This document shows, in pieces, positions 34,089-44,541 of a stretch of DNA of 64,000 nucleotides. The stretch lies in the NCBI GenBank assembly GCA_944384125.1, contig CALWSF010000006.1, positions 21,961 to 85,960 of the forward strand, written 5' to 3'. Each line of letters opens with the position of its first letter. Within the stretch, counting starts at the first letter, position 1. The position numbers and the translations under genes are program-made. The DNA comes from an uncultured Lachnospiraceae bacterium (GTDB taxonomy: Bacteria > Bacillota > Clostridia > Lachnospirales > Lachnospiraceae). The notes under the pieces were generated by a model. It did not search any database and was not told where the DNA came from. It saw nothing but the letters and a program-made list of their open reading frames with translations.

Positions 34089-36845
34089 TCAGCTGACCGT
34101 ACTCCCTGCCGGCTGCTGCCCCATCAGCTTTTCCAGCATTTCTTCAATCTGTTCCTTTTCCCCGCTTCCGTTTGTCATAAATCTCAGCAACGGAATTTCA
34201 TACAGTTCCATAATATGATCCTTCTGTCGATCCCGCGCAGCCTGCACCGTGTCCTTCCCGTGATAATTGTATCCGTCAACTTCTATCGCCACTACAGGCT
34301 TCTTGCTGATTCTGTTGTATATTAAAAAATCCAAATGCGCAGCCGGATTCATGACAAATTTAATCTCTTTTTCATTTAATAACCGGGTATTTTTAATCAG
34401 CATATTCAGTGGAAAATGACAAACCACACTCAGGCTTGAATACCTGTTATCCGAAATAATCTCATCAATCAGAGAATACATTAAATTTTCAGAATCATAT
34501 TCTGATATCTTTTTGTGTTTTTGCAGATATGCTATTCTTTCTTCCGTATACTGCCTGTAAAGATAGTCAAAAATTGAATTAACCTTACTTTCAATAACCT
34601 CAAAATTATTATATTGAATATAATCTATCAAGTCTGTTATATTGCGTTCTTTTTCCTGCCGGTTTCCAGTCACAACCAGCATCAGTCTTTTTTTTGCTCT
34701 TGATACAGCGACATTAAGCAGATATGGATCATCCACAAAATCTGATATCTCATCATCCACTGTAGATATTATAATATTATCTTTTTCCCTGCCCTGAAAC
34801 TTATGTACAGTTGCGGCCTCTATGTCCTTAATTTCTTTCCCCAGAGCCTTTACCTGATTTTTATATGGTGCTATAATTCCCGTTTCTTCCGGATCCATGG
34901 CATATACCGGTATAATTTCTTTTTTAATGACATCTATCTGGCGCTGGCTGTAGTGATCACGTGCATGATTCCCTGCAACTGTTTTTACCACTGACAGAAC
35001 ATCCTTTTCTCCGTTGTCTTCTGTCATAATAATCAATTCTCCGCGATAAAATTTCTGATTGCAGAAATTAATTATCTTAGGATGGCATCTGTAATGCTCC
35101 CGGAGCAGTGTCTGCGTCACATCCGGCATAACCTCCAAAACAGACTGCAGAAAGCTCCGTGTATATTGATATCCATCTCTCAGATTAAAAGCGTCAAATA
35201 TATCATTTGCCCTGACTCTTATACTATCCGGAACCACATTGGGAAGCTGTCTTGTGTCTCCTACAATTACTACATTTCTCGCACAGGAAAGTGCCAGAGC
35301 ACCTGTTGCTATATCGACCTGCGAAGCCTCATCCATAATAAGGTAATCATATATCACATTGAAGTTAAGACTGCTTCTGGGCGAAAACGTTGTGCTTAAT
35401 ACAACCGGATATTCTTTTAAAAAGTCATATGGTTTTTTCCACAAATCCCCCTCACTGAATATCTTTCTTTGTCCGTTTCCTCCATATTTTTTCGCCAGCG
35501 TATCTTTCAGCACTGCCATTGAGTCACTGCACATTTTGTCAAGAAGATCTTTATTGACAGTACTAAGATATCTTTCAATATCGGCTGCTTCCTCAGAAAG
35601 TTCCCTCTGTTTGGCACGGTAATACATAGCCTGAAGAACTGTAATTATCTTTGAAATATTCTTACTGTAAAATTTCCAGCCTGTCACTCCATATTTTAAA
35701 AAGGCCTTTGCCTTAAACAAAAATCCGACTGCCTGTTTCGCTTCCAGAATCATCTGGCTTTCCTGCCACAGTTCCATCCAATCCTCTGAGGACAGATTCT
35801 TCCCGGTCTTTAAATATTCTGTATTGATATCTGATTCCCTGACATATTGATTGAAATATTCCACTTCTGTGGTTATGCGAGAAAGCTCCTGTCTCAGACA
35901 TGCCAGCCTTTCCTGCTTATCAAAAAAAGATTTTAACTCTTCAGACTGCTCTGCAATTTTCTCTCTTAATACATCGGGAGCCTCTTCTGTTTTCCATGCC
36001 GAAAAATCAGGATAATTTACAATCTGGTACTCAACAAAACTCTTCCTGTTTTCTCTTCTTCCCAGGGATGCCACAACAAATTCCAAATTATATTTGGGAG
36101 ATGATAATTTCTCATACACATTTTTAATAGCTGAATTATTGTTGGATACTACCTGCACCGTCTGTCCCCGCATTAATATATTAGTAATAATATTTAATAT
36201 TGTCTGGGTTTTTCCCGTTCCCGGCGGCCCCTGAATAATGCTGATCTGATTTTCAAAAGCTCTTTTGACCGCTTTATACTGGCTGTTGTTGCATCCAAAC
36301 GGGAAAACAGGCGCAAATTCACAATCTGTTCCTCCGATCTGCAATGATGACGGTTCCAGATATTTTGCCAGAGCCACATCACTGCCCACAAAAGACAGCT
36401 TTTCAAATTTTCTGACCAGCAGTTTTTCTCCTGTCTCTCCGTTTTCAATATCACTCAAAGCTGCAACCTGTTTAATATACTCAAACACATTTGCAGACTG
36501 ACTCTCCCCTAAAACAGAGCGGACAATATTTAAATTACTCTCATGATAATCTTTTGCACTGCCATTTCCAAAACAAATATGCCAATATGAATCATCCGTA
36601 CCTTTAAATACATATATGGCCGCAATATTAAAAAGCTGCCGTCCTCTGCTGTTAATATGGTACTGTTCAGGATCCAGAATTTCCGGTTCTTTCAGCCATT
36701 CCACATCAGAGCATTTATAGGATCGCTCTGTTTGGTCATTAAATTTAATATCTACCCGTTCCGTATCCGCATGGTATATACATGAATCTATTTCTGACGT
36801 CTTTATTTTTCCTTTAATAATAATCATATTATCTCTTGTATCCAT
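34089..36845 (-). CDS. Superfamily 1 helicase with C-terminal nuclease-like domain
   Basis: 918 residues. Helicase motifs: Walker A GPPGTGKTQT with Lys212, motif II DYLIMDEASQVD, motif III VGDTRQLPNV, motif IV REHYRCHPKI, motif V VHKFQGREKD and motif VI NVAVSRAKKRL, placing it with UPF1/DNA2-type helicases. A long helical insert lies between motifs I and II. The last 120 residues (AHLDFLIYNRISKKPVVAIEVDGYNYHG, then DRQKDHIMELYEIPLLRF) look like a PD-(D/E)XK/DUF2726 nuclease fold. It appears richer in A and T than its neighbours and stands alone. A role in defence or repair is plausible. Confidence 0.82.
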   Translation of the reverse strand: MDTRDNMIIIKGKIKTSEIDSCIYHADTERVDIKFNDQTERSYKCSDVEWLKEPEILDPEQYHINSRGRQLFNIAAIYVFKGTDDSYWHICFGNGSAKDYHESNLNIVRSVLGESQSANVFEYIKQVAALSDIENGETGEKLLVRKFEKLSFVGSDVALAKYLEPSSLQIGGTDCEFAPVFPFGCNNSQYKAVKRAFENQISIIQGPPGTGKTQTILNIITNILMRGQTVQVVSNNNSAIKNVYEKLSSPKYNLEFVVASLGRRENRKSFVEYQIVNYPDFSAWKTEEAPDVLREKIAEQSEELKSFFDKQERLACLRQELSRITTEVEYFNQYVRESDINTEYLKTGKNLSSEDWMELWQESQMILEAKQAVGFLFKAKAFLKYGVTGWKFYSKNISKIITVLQAMYYRAKQRELSEEAADIERYLSTVNKDLLDKMCSDSMAVLKDTLAKKYGGNGQRKIFSEGDLWKKPYDFLKEYPVVLSTTFSPRSSLNFNVIYDYLIMDEASQVDIATGALALSCARNVVIVGDTRQLPNVVPDSIRVRANDIFDAFNLRDGYQYTRSFLQSVLEVMPDVTQTLLREHYRCHPKIINFCNQKFYRGELIIMTEDNGEKDVLSVVKTVAGNHARDHYSQRQIDVIKKEIIPVYAMDPEETGIIAPYKNQVKALGKEIKDIEAATVHKFQGREKDNIIISTVDDEISDFVDDPYLLNVAVSRAKKRLMLVVTGNRQEKERNITDLIDYIQYNNFEVIESKVNSIFDYLYRQYTEERIAYLQKHKKISEYDSENLMYSLIDEIISDNRYSSLSVVCHFPLNMLIKNTRLLNEKEIKFVMNPAAHLDFLIYNRISKKPVVAIEVDGYNYHGKDTVQAARDRQKDHIMELYEIPLLRFMTNGSGEKEQIEEMLEKLMGQQPAGSTVS

Positions 36846-36957
36846 CTTTTCTTACCGCCTCTTCCTTAATATACCAGGAACCCTGACTTGTGTTTTTATT
36901 CAAAACGCCCACGGACATTATAACATTGATTCTTCTCTATGTCAGGGCAGCATTTTC

Positions 36958-37021
36958 GGACTCCGGCGTATTTTCGCAAAAAAGGAACCCCGGCAGGCAA
37001 GTGTGCCCTGTCCGGAGTCCC
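36958..37021 (-). terminator. Terminator at the end of the fucU operon
   Basis: On the minus strand GGACTCCGG and CAGGGCA pair with TGCCTG and CCGGGGTTCC, followed by TTTTTT at plus-strand 36978-36983. The same region can pair GGACTCCGG with CCGGAGTCC and ends in TTTTTT on the plus strand, so it may work in both directions. Confidence 0.65.
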
Positions 37022-37043
37022 TTTTTTATTTTAACGATTTATA

Positions 37044-37493
37044 CTATTCGTTGACCACAACACCCTTCTGGAGCATGACATTGGCATAAAGCGCTGTCTC
37101 CCCTGTTGCAATAATGCAGTAAGTTTTTTTCGCTTCCTCATAAAACGCGAAACGTTCGATATTGCCTACCGCTTCTGCACCTCTTGCGTCATAACGCGAA
37201 ACGATCTCTTTGTATGCATCCCAGATTGTCGCCTCCACTTTGCCTATGTCCTGCGGCATAAGTTCCATCAGAGTTACCGGTTTGTCGGCATATGTATCAA
37301 GCGGAAATACCTGAAGGATCGCATCAAGAATTCTGGGCACATCATGTCCGTCCATACGAATTACGACAGCATCTTTTCCCATAGATTCGGAGGGAAAATT
37401 TCCGTCCGCTATCACGAGACGATCGCCATGCCCCATCTCACAGAGCACCTTCAGCAATTCCGGCGATAAAATAGAGGGAATTCCTTTTAACAT
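37044..37493 (-). CDS. fucU: L-fucose mutarotase FucU
   Basis: 149 residues of the RbsD/FucU fold. MLKGIPSILSPELLKVLCEMGHGDRLVIADGNFP carries the catalytic His in MGHGD and the DGNFP loop. The C-terminal YCIIATGETALYANVMLQKGVV closes the sugar pocket. It speeds the change between the alpha and beta forms of fucose for the isomerase. It lies 33 bases after fucI and ends at a terminator, completing a rhaB-fucI-fucU operon. Confidence 0.92.
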   Translation of the reverse strand: MLKGIPSILSPELLKVLCEMGHGDRLVIADGNFPSESMGKDAVVIRMDGHDVPRILDAILQVFPLDTYADKPVTLMELMPQDIGKVEATIWDAYKEIVSRYDARGAEAVGNIERFAFYEEAKKTYCIIATGETALYANVMLQKGVVVNE

Positions 37494-37525
37494 TGTTTTC
37501 CGGCCGTCCTTTCTGCTGTCATATA

Positions 37526-39319
37526 TTACTTATACAGCGGTCCGTATGCTGCACACGCTCTGTAATCCTGTCCTTCTTTGTCCATGCCAAACGCATTCCA
37601 CGCTGCCGGTCTGAAAATATCCTTCTCCGGAACATTATGCATGCAAACCGGAATTCGAAGCATGGAGCACATGGTAATCAGATCCGCACCGATATGGCCG
37701 TAAGAGATTGCACCGTGATTTGCACCCCAGTTATTCATGACATCATATGCTGTTTTAAAAGCTCCCTCGCCTGTACATCTCGGCGCAAACCATGTACACG
37801 GCCATGTATAATCTGTTCTCTTCCAGAGTTTGTCCGAAACCTCAACCGGAAGTTTGACAGTCCATCCCTCTGCAATCTGAAGAACCGGTCCAAGACCCTT
37901 TACCAGGTTCAGGCGGATCATTGTGCAGGGCATCTGCGCTTCTGTCAGAAATCTTGATGAGAATCCGCCGCCGCGGAAATATCCGTTATCCGCCGGGTTC
38001 CATGTTGTTGCGACAAGCATTGCATCCTGATCTGCCTCTGTTACCTCATACCATGGCTTGATTGTTCCGTTTCCTTCACTGTCTTTTGATTCTCCGTTGG
38101 CATCCAGGCACGCTGCTCCGGAATTGATCAGATGGATAAATCCATCCGCCTCTTTTGCCTTTCCTTCCAGCTCATACCCGGTCACACGTCTCACGGCATC
38201 CCCGCTCCAGTATGTACGCACATCGGCAAAAATCTGAGCTCTGTTTGTAAGAAGCTTCATAAAAAGCATTCCGAGACCGTTCAGCACATCATTTTCTGTG
38301 GCCAGAACATAAGGTTCTCTTGCCCCGTTCCAGTCAAAGGAACTGTTGAGAATAGCCTCCGCAAAATCTCCGTTCGGATAGAAATCAGTCCACTGTCTCT
38401 GTCCCTGGAATCCAGCTGCGATGGCATTATGTCCTACCATCTCCTCCTCGCATCCTGAAGGAAGATTGCTGTTTCCGTTCATGAGATCCTTGATAATTAC
38501 CGCCATTTTCACAACGAATTCAAACTGCTCTGCTTTCTTTTCGTCACTCATTTTCAGCTCATCCGGATTCTTGTCAAAGCCAATCCTGCATTTTTTCTTC
38601 GCCCAGGCAAGCGCTTTTTCAAATTCGGCTTTGTCATAAATCCCCTCTGTCATCCGACGGATAATCTCAACCTCATCAACAGACTCCACACGCATACCCA
38701 GATAGGATTCAATAAAATCAGAATCAATGATGGATCCGCCGATTCCCATACAGATCGAGCCGATCTGAAGGTAAGATTTTCCTCTCATTGACGCCGCCGC
38801 AACAGCTGCACGTCCGAATCTCAGAAGTTTCTCTTTTACATCATCCGGCACAGAATCATCATCCGCATCCACTACATCGTGACCGTAGATACCAAATGCC
38901 GGAAGCCCCTTCTGCGCATGAGTCGCAAGAACGGAGGCAAGATATACAGCTCCCGGTCTTTCTGTCGCATTCAGGCCCCATACGCCTTTGATCGTCTGCG
39001 GATCCATATCCATTGTCTCTGAGCCATAACACCAGCAGGGAGTAACTGTCAGCGTAATATCCACACCCGCTTTTCTGAATTTTTCAGCACAAGCTGCAGA
39101 CTCCGCCACGCGTCCGATTGTTGTGTCGGCAATTACAACCTTTACCGGTTCCCCGTTTGAATAGCGCAGATTTTCCTCAAACAGCTTTGCAGCCGCTTTT
39201 GCCATTCCCATTGTCTGATCTTCCAGACCTTCACGAACTTTTAACGCGCCCCTTCTTCCATCAATTGTGGGACGAATCCCGATAACCGGGTAACCGCCGA
39301 TTAATCTGCTTTCTGCCAT
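37526..39319 (-). CDS. fucI: L-fucose isomerase
   Basis: 597 residues, normal for FucI. The start [24 protein letters not shown] is preceded 8 bases away by AAGGAGG. Metal and substrate segments are visible: [34 protein letters not shown], and a late [21 protein letters not shown]. It converts L-fucose to L-fuculose and also accepts D-arabinose in other bacteria. It follows the kinase gene by 13 bases. No separate L-rhamnose isomerase is present in the window. Confidence 0.95.
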   Translation of the reverse strand: MAESRLIGGYPVIGIRPTIDGRRGALKVREGLEDQTMGMAKAAAKLFEENLRYSNGEPVKVVIADTTIGRVAESAACAEKFRKAGVDITLTVTPCWCYGSETMDMDPQTIKGVWGLNATERPGAVYLASVLATHAQKGLPAFGIYGHDVVDADDDSVPDDVKEKLLRFGRAAVAAASMRGKSYLQIGSICMGIGGSIIDSDFIESYLGMRVESVDEVEIIRRMTEGIYDKAEFEKALAWAKKKCRIGFDKNPDELKMSDEKKAEQFEFVVKMAVIIKDLMNGNSNLPSGCEEEMVGHNAIAAGFQGQRQWTDFYPNGDFAEAILNSSFDWNGAREPYVLATENDVLNGLGMLFMKLLTNRAQIFADVRTYWSGDAVRRVTGYELEGKAKEADGFIHLINSGAACLDANGESKDSEGNGTIKPWYEVTEADQDAMLVATTWNPADNGYFRGGGFSSRFLTEAQMPCTMIRLNLVKGLGPVLQIAEGWTVKLPVEVSDKLWKRTDYTWPCTWFAPRCTGEGAFKTAYDVMNNWGANHGAISYGHIGADLITMCSMLRIPVCMHNVPEKDIFRPAAWNAFGMDKEGQDYRACAAYGPLYK

Positions 39320-39332
39320 TTTTATTTCCTCC

Positions 39333-40811
39333 TTATTTTTGAATAATTGATTGAAACTTCTCATATGCAGTATCCCATTTCTGCCCATCCTGCGGCAGAT
39401 ACTCATATGTCTGTTCTGAATTTGCCACGATTCTGCGCGCCTCTTTAAGATCTCTGATCTCCCCTAAAGACATCAGCTGAACCGCGATATTTCCAAGAGC
39501 GGTCGCCTCAACCGGGCCTGCAAGCACCTTTCTTTTGCTGGCGCTTGCGGTCATCTGGCAGAGCAGCCGGCTCTGGATTCCGCCTCCGATCATATGGATC
39601 ATGTGGAACTGTTTCCCCGTGCAAACCTCAATCTGTTCCAGAGTATGCCTGTATTTCAGCGCAAGGCTCTGATTGATACAGCACATAATCTCTCCCTCTG
39701 TCTGCGGAACCTTCTGTCCGGTTCTCTCACAGAAAGATCGGATTCTTCCGGGAATATCTCCGGCAGAATTAAACTCAGGCGAATCCGGATCGATAAAACT
39801 TAAGAATGGTTCCGCCTCCCTGGCAAGTTGTTCCAGTTCGCCGAAACTGTACTCTTTTCCCTCCCTCGCCCACTGACGCCTGCTTTCCTGAGCGAGCCAC
39901 AGACCGATAATATTCTTCAGGAAATTATAGGTTCCTCCGTATCCGCCCTCGTTGCTTACATTCAGTTTGAAGGAATCCCCATTTATTACCGGGCTTTCCA
40001 GTTCCGTTCCGAACAGACTCCAGGTCCCGCAGCTGATGAAAATAAAATTATCATCATCCGTCGGAACAGCCACAACGGCGCTCTGCGTATCATGACTTGC
40101 AACAGCTACAACTTTGGCCGGAGTAATGCCAAGCTCATCACAGATTTTCTGATCAATCCGGCCCACAACCGTTCCGCTGGGAATAATTTCCGGAAACAGT
40201 TTTTCAGGAATTGTAAGCTGACGTATAATATAATCCGACCACACTTTATTTTTCGTATCCATCAGCTGAGTGGTTGTAGCCATTGTATACTCCGCCTTTT
40301 TCTCTCCTGTCAGGAAATAATTGAACAGATCCGGTGTTAACAGAAGCTTATCCGCCCGCTCCAGCAGCCATGGACGATCCTGAGCAAGCGAATAGAGCTG
40401 AAAAATCGTATTGAAATTTTCAAACTGGACACCTGTGAGCCTGTACAGTTCATCTCTCGGAATCACTTTGAAAACCTCTTCCTGTTTTCCCAGTGTACGG
40501 TCATCCCTGTAATGCACTGCGCTTTCCAGCAGAGCGCCATGCTCGTCGAGAAGTCCGAAATCCACTCCCCATGTGTCAATCCCCACACTCTCAAAACCGC
40601 CTTTTTGTTTTGCTTTCAGCATGCCCTGCTTGATTTCAAAAAATTGTCTAAGTGTATCCCAGTACATTGTATTCCCGATAAAAACAGGATCGTTAGAAAA
40701 TCTATGTACTTCTTCTATGACAATTTTTCCGTTTTCCAGCGAGCCGAGTATAGCTCTTCCGCTGGATGCGCCGAAATCAAATGCCAGGACCTTTTTTACG
40801 CCTTCTCTCAA
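39333..40811 (-). CDS. rhaB: FGGY sugar kinase, rhamnulokinase family (likely acts on fuculose)
   Basis: 492 residues. The N-terminal phosphate loop is [17 protein letters not shown] and the second is [27 protein letters not shown] and [14 protein letters not shown] are RhaB hallmarks. It would phosphorylate L-rhamnulose or L-fuculose at C1. Because it heads an operon with fucI and fucU, fuculose is the probable main substrate. Translation appears to start at a TTG after AGGAGG with 6-base spacing. Confidence 0.88.
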   Translation of the reverse strand: MREGVKKVLAFDFGASSGRAILGSLENGKIVIEEVHRFSNDPVFIGNTMYWDTLRQFFEIKQGMLKAKQKGGFESVGIDTWGVDFGLLDEHGALLESAVHYRDDRTLGKQEEVFKVIPRDELYRLTGVQFENFNTIFQLYSLAQDRPWLLERADKLLLTPDLFNYFLTGEKKAEYTMATTTQLMDTKNKVWSDYIIRQLTIPEKLFPEIIPSGTVVGRIDQKICDELGITPAKVVAVASHDTQSAVVAVPTDDDNFIFISCGTWSLFGTELESPVINGDSFKLNVSNEGGYGGTYNFLKNIIGLWLAQESRRQWAREGKEYSFGELEQLAREAEPFLSFIDPDSPEFNSAGDIPGRIRSFCERTGQKVPQTEGEIMCCINQSLALKYRHTLEQIEVCTGKQFHMIHMIGGGIQSRLLCQMTASASKRKVLAGPVEATALGNIAVQLMSLGEIRDLKEARRIVANSEQTYEYLPQDGQKWDTAYEKFQSIIQK

Positions 40812-40883
40812 TGTCCTCCTCCTTTCAGAATCCGCATATCCGGATCCGGCATGAAAAATACTCCCATATGGTGTATTTTATCA

Positions 40884-40913
40884 TTGCTTCCCATTTTATT
40901 CTTGTTATATAAT
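40884..40913 (+). promoter_or_regulatory. Promoter of the AraC regulator gene
   Basis: TTGCTT at 40884 and a perfect TATAAT at 40908, spacer 18 bases, 39 bases before the ATG at 40952. The region is shared with the divergent rhaB-fucI-fucU operon. Confidence 0.6.
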
Positions 40914-40951
40914 AGAAAAAAATATAATAATATTCACTTTTAAGGAGTCCT

Positions 40952-41800
40952 ATGCATTATATAAATTACCGCGAAAACCGCCAGCGGGGAACTATTGATT
41001 TTCCCGTTGAATTTTACCATGTAACCCCATCTCATCCTCAGTACCAGATGCCCATCCACTGGCATGTGGAATATGAATTCGTCCGTGTTCTGGAAGGCTC
41101 CCTTCTCCTTACTCTGGATGAAGAAGAATTCCGCGTTTCAGCCGGTTTTTCCGTGCTTATCCCGGCCGGAGCCGTACACTCGGGAATTCCGGAAACGAAC
41201 TGTGTATATGAATGCATCGTATTTGACATTCACTTTCTTATGAGTAAATCAGACTCGGCGAAAAAGAAGATTCATCAACTGATAAATCATGAGGTAGAAC
41301 TGCGGTCCTGCCTTCTTGAAAACTGTGACAATATCCACCCTGTCATATGGAAACTCTTCGCGTCCATTTCCGAAAAAAAGCCCGGATATGAACTTGTCGT
41401 CCAGGGATGTCTTTTTGAATTTCTCGGCGAGTTATTCGCACAGAATTTTTTCACAGAAGTCTCCCGCCAGTCCAGCCGGGATCTGAAGAGAATCCTGCAG
41501 CTGAAACGGACTCTGGAATTTATTGAGGACTCTTACTCCCTCCCGATCTCGCTTCAGGACATGGCCGGAAGCGTGAAAATGTCTCCAAAATATTTTTGCC
41601 GTTTTTTCCATGAGATGACACACCGCACACCCATAGATTATCTGAATTTTTACCGGATCGACCGGGCGTGCTATCTCCTCATTACAACGGATCAGTCTAT
41701 CACGGAGGTAGCTTATTCCTGCGGCTTTAACGATTTGAGCTACTTTATTAAAACATTCAAAAAGTACAAAGGTACAACCCCGGGAAAATATCTGAAATAG
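40952..41800 (+). CDS. AraC-family transcription regulator with cupin sensor domain
   Basis: 282 residues. Residues 1-130 form a cupin sugar-sensing domain (MPIHWHVEYEFVRVLEGSL, VLIPAGAVHSG). The last 100 residues are the double helix-turn-helix: LQDMAGSVKMSPKYFCRFFHEMTHRTPIDYLNFYRIDRACYLL, then ITEVAYSCGFNDLSYFIKTFKKYKGTTPGKYLK. AAGGAG precedes the ATG. It is divergent from rhaB-fucI-fucU and most likely activates that operon in response to fucose or rhamnose. Confidence 0.9.
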   Translation: MHYINYRENRQRGTIDFPVEFYHVTPSHPQYQMPIHWHVEYEFVRVLEGSLLLTLDEEEFRVSAGFSVLIPAGAVHSGIPETNCVYECIVFDIHFLMSKSDSAKKKIHQLINHEVELRSCLLENCDNIHPVIWKLFASISEKKPGYELVVQGCLFEFLGELFAQNFFTEVSRQSSRDLKRILQLKRTLEFIEDSYSLPISLQDMAGSVKMSPKYFCRFFHEMTHRTPIDYLNFYRIDRACYLLITTDQSITEVAYSCGFNDLSYFIKTFKKYKGTTPGKYLK

Positions 41801-41803
41801 ACC

Positions 41804-42244
41804 TCAGAAAATACCAAAGATTTTTTCCCTGAATGAGCCGTAAATCGTATCATAATCCGAAACACCTATGTTCCCGTTTATAAAGCGGCGTTTCCACTCC
41901 TCACAGATTTTTCCCGCAAGCAGTCTTCCGTTATCCTGAAGTTCCAGTGCAAGTGCCGGAAACACATAATAAACCATAAGGAGATTATAGTCAAAGATGG
42001 AATCACCAAAAAAGCTTGTTTTCCCGGGATTGTATATCTGTGTCACGTCCCCGACAAACTTTGCAGCAAGTTTTTTCGCCTCTTCTTCTTTTTCCTGAGC
42101 CTGTTCCATCCTGTCGTTTACATAAGTAAAAAAAGGCCTGTTTTCTTTACGGAAATAATTCATATATGCCGCATATTTTTCCTTTTTCAGCTTAAAAATA
42201 AGCTTCTTCTTATTTTCAAACAATTTTTCTATATACTGTTCCAT
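41804..42244 (-). CDS. Conserved-looking hypothetical protein downstream of the sugar importer
   Basis: 146 residues, charged and helical (KKKLIFKLKKEKYAAYMNYFRKE, EQAQEKEEEAKKLAAKFV), then an aromatic part (FDYNLLMVYYVFPALALEL). I do not recognise the family. The longer frame from 42286 would start inside a terminator hairpin, so the ATG at 42244 with AGGA before it is the better start. It lies after the importer operon terminator and is convergent with the AraC gene, with 3 bases between stops. Confidence 0.6.
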   Translation of the reverse strand: MEQYIEKLFENKKKLIFKLKKEKYAAYMNYFRKENRPFFTYVNDRMEQAQEKEEEAKKLAAKFVGDVTQIYNPGKTSFFGDSIFDYNLLMVYYVFPALALELQDNGRLLAGKICEEWKRRFINGNIGVSDYDTIYGSFREKIFGIF

Positions 42245-42254
42245 AATTCCTGTT

Positions 42255-42283
42255 TTAAAAAAGGGAACCTGAAACGGTTCCCT
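42255..42283 (-). terminator. Terminator of the sugar ABC importer operon
   Basis: On the minus strand AGGGAACC (plus 42276-42283) pairs with GGTTCCCT (plus 42262-42269), followed by TTTTTTAAAA. It starts 15 bases past the binding-protein stop. Confidence 0.85.
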
Positions 42284-42297
42284 CATTCATTTACATG

Positions 42298-43440
42298 TTA
42301 TCCCTCGTAAACAAGATTCTTTTCTTTCATCTCGTCAACATTTGACGCATCCCACCATGCACCGGCAATGTCAACTTTCTCCTCAACGGCCGCACCCTCA
42401 ATCGCATTGATGCACTGCATTACTGCATCATATCCGATCTGGTAGGAATCCTGGGCAACAGAACCTACAAGTTTTGCACCTGATGTGGCTTTCATCCACT
42501 CAATCTGTTTTGTACCTGCATCGAATCCGCAGAATTTCAGCTCATCATATTTTCCGCCTGCAGCTGCGATTGCATCAGATACCTGTTTTACAACACCCTC
42601 ATTTGACATAAAGATAGCTTTTGCACCTTTCTCATACAGAGCCTCAAGAGCCGCTTTATATGCATTGTCAGCATCGCCAGGTTTTACTTCCTTCTCAATT
42701 TTATATTTCCCTTTTGTTGTCTCGTCTGCGTCTGCAAGTTCAATAAACTTCTCTTCAAAACCACCTGCACGGTCAATACCGGTCTGAGTCTCATCATGCT
42801 GAATAATACCAACTACATAATTTCCGTCAGAAGCCGCAATATCTTCCTTGATTGCCGCAAAGAAATTCTCAGCAACGATACCTGCAGCAAGCGTATTGCT
42901 TGTGGCAACATGAGATACTATCGGATTTTTTCCCATTTCGTCAAGTGCTTTAATATCATTCTCCCATACGCCTGAGTCAAACTGAACGACCGGAATTCCC
43001 TTATCATATGCCTGTGCAAGCATGTCTGTAAATCCCTCGCCGATGGTTCCCAGAACGATACCATCTACATTGCTTGAAAGAGCAGTCTGAAGCATCTCTT
43101 TCTGTGACGGAAGATCCTTCGCGCTCTCGCTTGCCGGTCCACGGAAAGTGATGCTATATCCTTTCTCCGCCGCTGCAGCCTCTGCCCCCGACTTTACAGA
43201 CTGCCAAAAAGCATGCGATTCTCCTTTTGCAACAACCGCTATTGTCTTTCCTGTATCTTCTACAGATGCGCCTCCTCCATTGTCATCATTTTCTGTGCCG
43301 GCGCTCTCTGCAGCGCTTGTCTCTGCGCTTTTGCTTTCTGCGTTACCACTGTCTGTGCTGCTGCTTCCGCACCCTGCCACTGCTCCCATTACCATCATGG
43401 TGGAAAGCAGCATTGCCATTGCTCTTTTTCTGTTTTTCAT
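42298..43440 (-). CDS. Sugar ABC transporter substrate-binding lipoprotein, ribose type
   Basis: 380 residues. The lipoprotein signal ends in AVAGCGSSS, followed by a Ser/Glu-rich linker. The periplasmic-binding fold starts at KTIAVVAKGESHAFWQSVKSGAEAAA, with GIPVVQFDSGV and the C-terminal FCGFDAGTKQIEWM segment typical of the RbsB/XylF group. It captures a monosaccharide outside the cell for the permease and ATPase encoded just upstream. Next to the fucose genes, L-fucose or L-rhamnose is the likely ligand. Confidence 0.9.
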   Translation of the reverse strand: MKNRKRAMAMLLSTMMVMGAVAGCGSSSTDSGNAESKSAETSAAESAGTENDDNGGGASVEDTGKTIAVVAKGESHAFWQSVKSGAEAAAAEKGYSITFRGPASESAKDLPSQKEMLQTALSSNVDGIVLGTIGEGFTDMLAQAYDKGIPVVQFDSGVWENDIKALDEMGKNPIVSHVATSNTLAAGIVAENFFAAIKEDIAASDGNYVVGIIQHDETQTGIDRAGGFEEKFIELADADETTKGKYKIEKEVKPGDADNAYKAALEALYEKGAKAIFMSNEGVVKQVSDAIAAAGGKYDELKFCGFDAGTKQIEWMKATSGAKLVGSVAQDSYQIGYDAVMQCINAIEGAAVEEKVDIAGAWWDASNVDEMKEKNLVYEG

Positions 43441-43502
43441 AAAAATACCTCCTCTTTATATTTATAACCCTAAGGATTATAATTCATTTTTCATACAATT
43501 AA

Positions 43503-44492
43503 TTACACTTTTTTTCTCGCATTGTTTGTCTTAATAATATCCATCAAAACAGCAACTACAACAATAATACCTGTCAGAACATATGTTACATATGTAGAAT
43601 TCAGATTCAGATTAAACTTCGCAAGAACCATATTCAGTCCATTTCTGATTACAACGAGAAGTGCTGCTCCGATTAAAGATCCGGATACAGACGCAACACC
43701 GCCTGCTGCACTGGTACCTCCGATATATACGCCCGCAATTGCGTCAAGCTCCATTCCGTTTCCGGTTGCTGCAGCCACAGTCGGGAATGCGGCCGCCCAG
43801 AAAATTCCGGCAATACCGGCTGCCAGACCAGAAATAACATATGCAATAATTTTATACTTATCTGTATTGATACCTGAAAGTCTGGTAGCCTCCTCATTAC
43901 TTCCGATTGCCAGAATATATCTTCCTATTTTGTTTTTGTACATGATGTAAATGCAGATTACCATAAAAGCAAGCACCCAGATAATTCCTGTGGGAATTCC
44001 GTTGGCATTGGAAAACAATTTGTTGTACCATGTATTAGTCGGAAAGAATATATTCGGATCTGATACAAGCAACGCTGAAAATCCTCTTGCAAACATCATG
44101 GTACCAAGTGTTGCAATAAAGTTCGGAACCTTTGCCTTTGCGATCAAAAGGCCATTGATCAGACCGACAAGAAGGCCAATACCACACATAACAGGAATTG
44201 TCAGGGCAAGCGGAATAGTCTCTGTCGTATAAAGCTTACCGGCAATTACAGCAGACGCAATACAAACCGTTCCGATGGAAAGATCAATGCCGCCTGTTGC
44301 AATTACAAATGTAACACCAAGGCTCAAAACGGCATATGGTGCAAGTGACTGTGCCATACTCACAAGATTATACCGATCAATAAAATTGGAATTCAATGCG
44401 CTGAATATAACGATCAGCACGATCATGGCAATCAGGATAATGATATTCTGCTGTAACTTGAACGGCGCACGTTCTTTTTGATTTGATTTCAT
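43503..44492 (-). CDS. Sugar ABC transporter permease, RbsC family
   Basis: 329 residues with eight to ten membrane helices. VTFVIATGGIDLSIGTV and the EEATRLSGINTDKYKIIAYVISG cytoplasmic loop that meets the ATPase are family hallmarks. The start at 44492 follows AAAGGA by about 9 bases. It is the second gene of the ATPase-permease-binding protein operon. Confidence 0.92.
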   Translation of the reverse strand: MKSNQKERAPFKLQQNIIILIAMIVLIVIFSALNSNFIDRYNLVSMAQSLAPYAVLSLGVTFVIATGGIDLSIGTVCIASAVIAGKLYTTETIPLALTIPVMCGIGLLVGLINGLLIAKAKVPNFIATLGTMMFARGFSALLVSDPNIFFPTNTWYNKLFSNANGIPTGIIWVLAFMVICIYIMYKNKIGRYILAIGSNEEATRLSGINTDKYKIIAYVISGLAAGIAGIFWAAAFPTVAAATGNGMELDAIAGVYIGGTSAAGGVASVSGSLIGAALLVVIRNGLNMVLAKFNLNLNSTYVTYVLTGIIVVVAVLMDIIKTNNARKKV

Positions 44493-44541
44493 ATTGCTTT
44501 GTCCTTTCACTTTTTGATTTTACTTCAATGTAAAACTATCG

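Noticed and set aside
42245-42286. An upstream start for the hypothetical gene behind the importer.
   Set aside because: Those codons are the importer operon's terminator stem and T-run.
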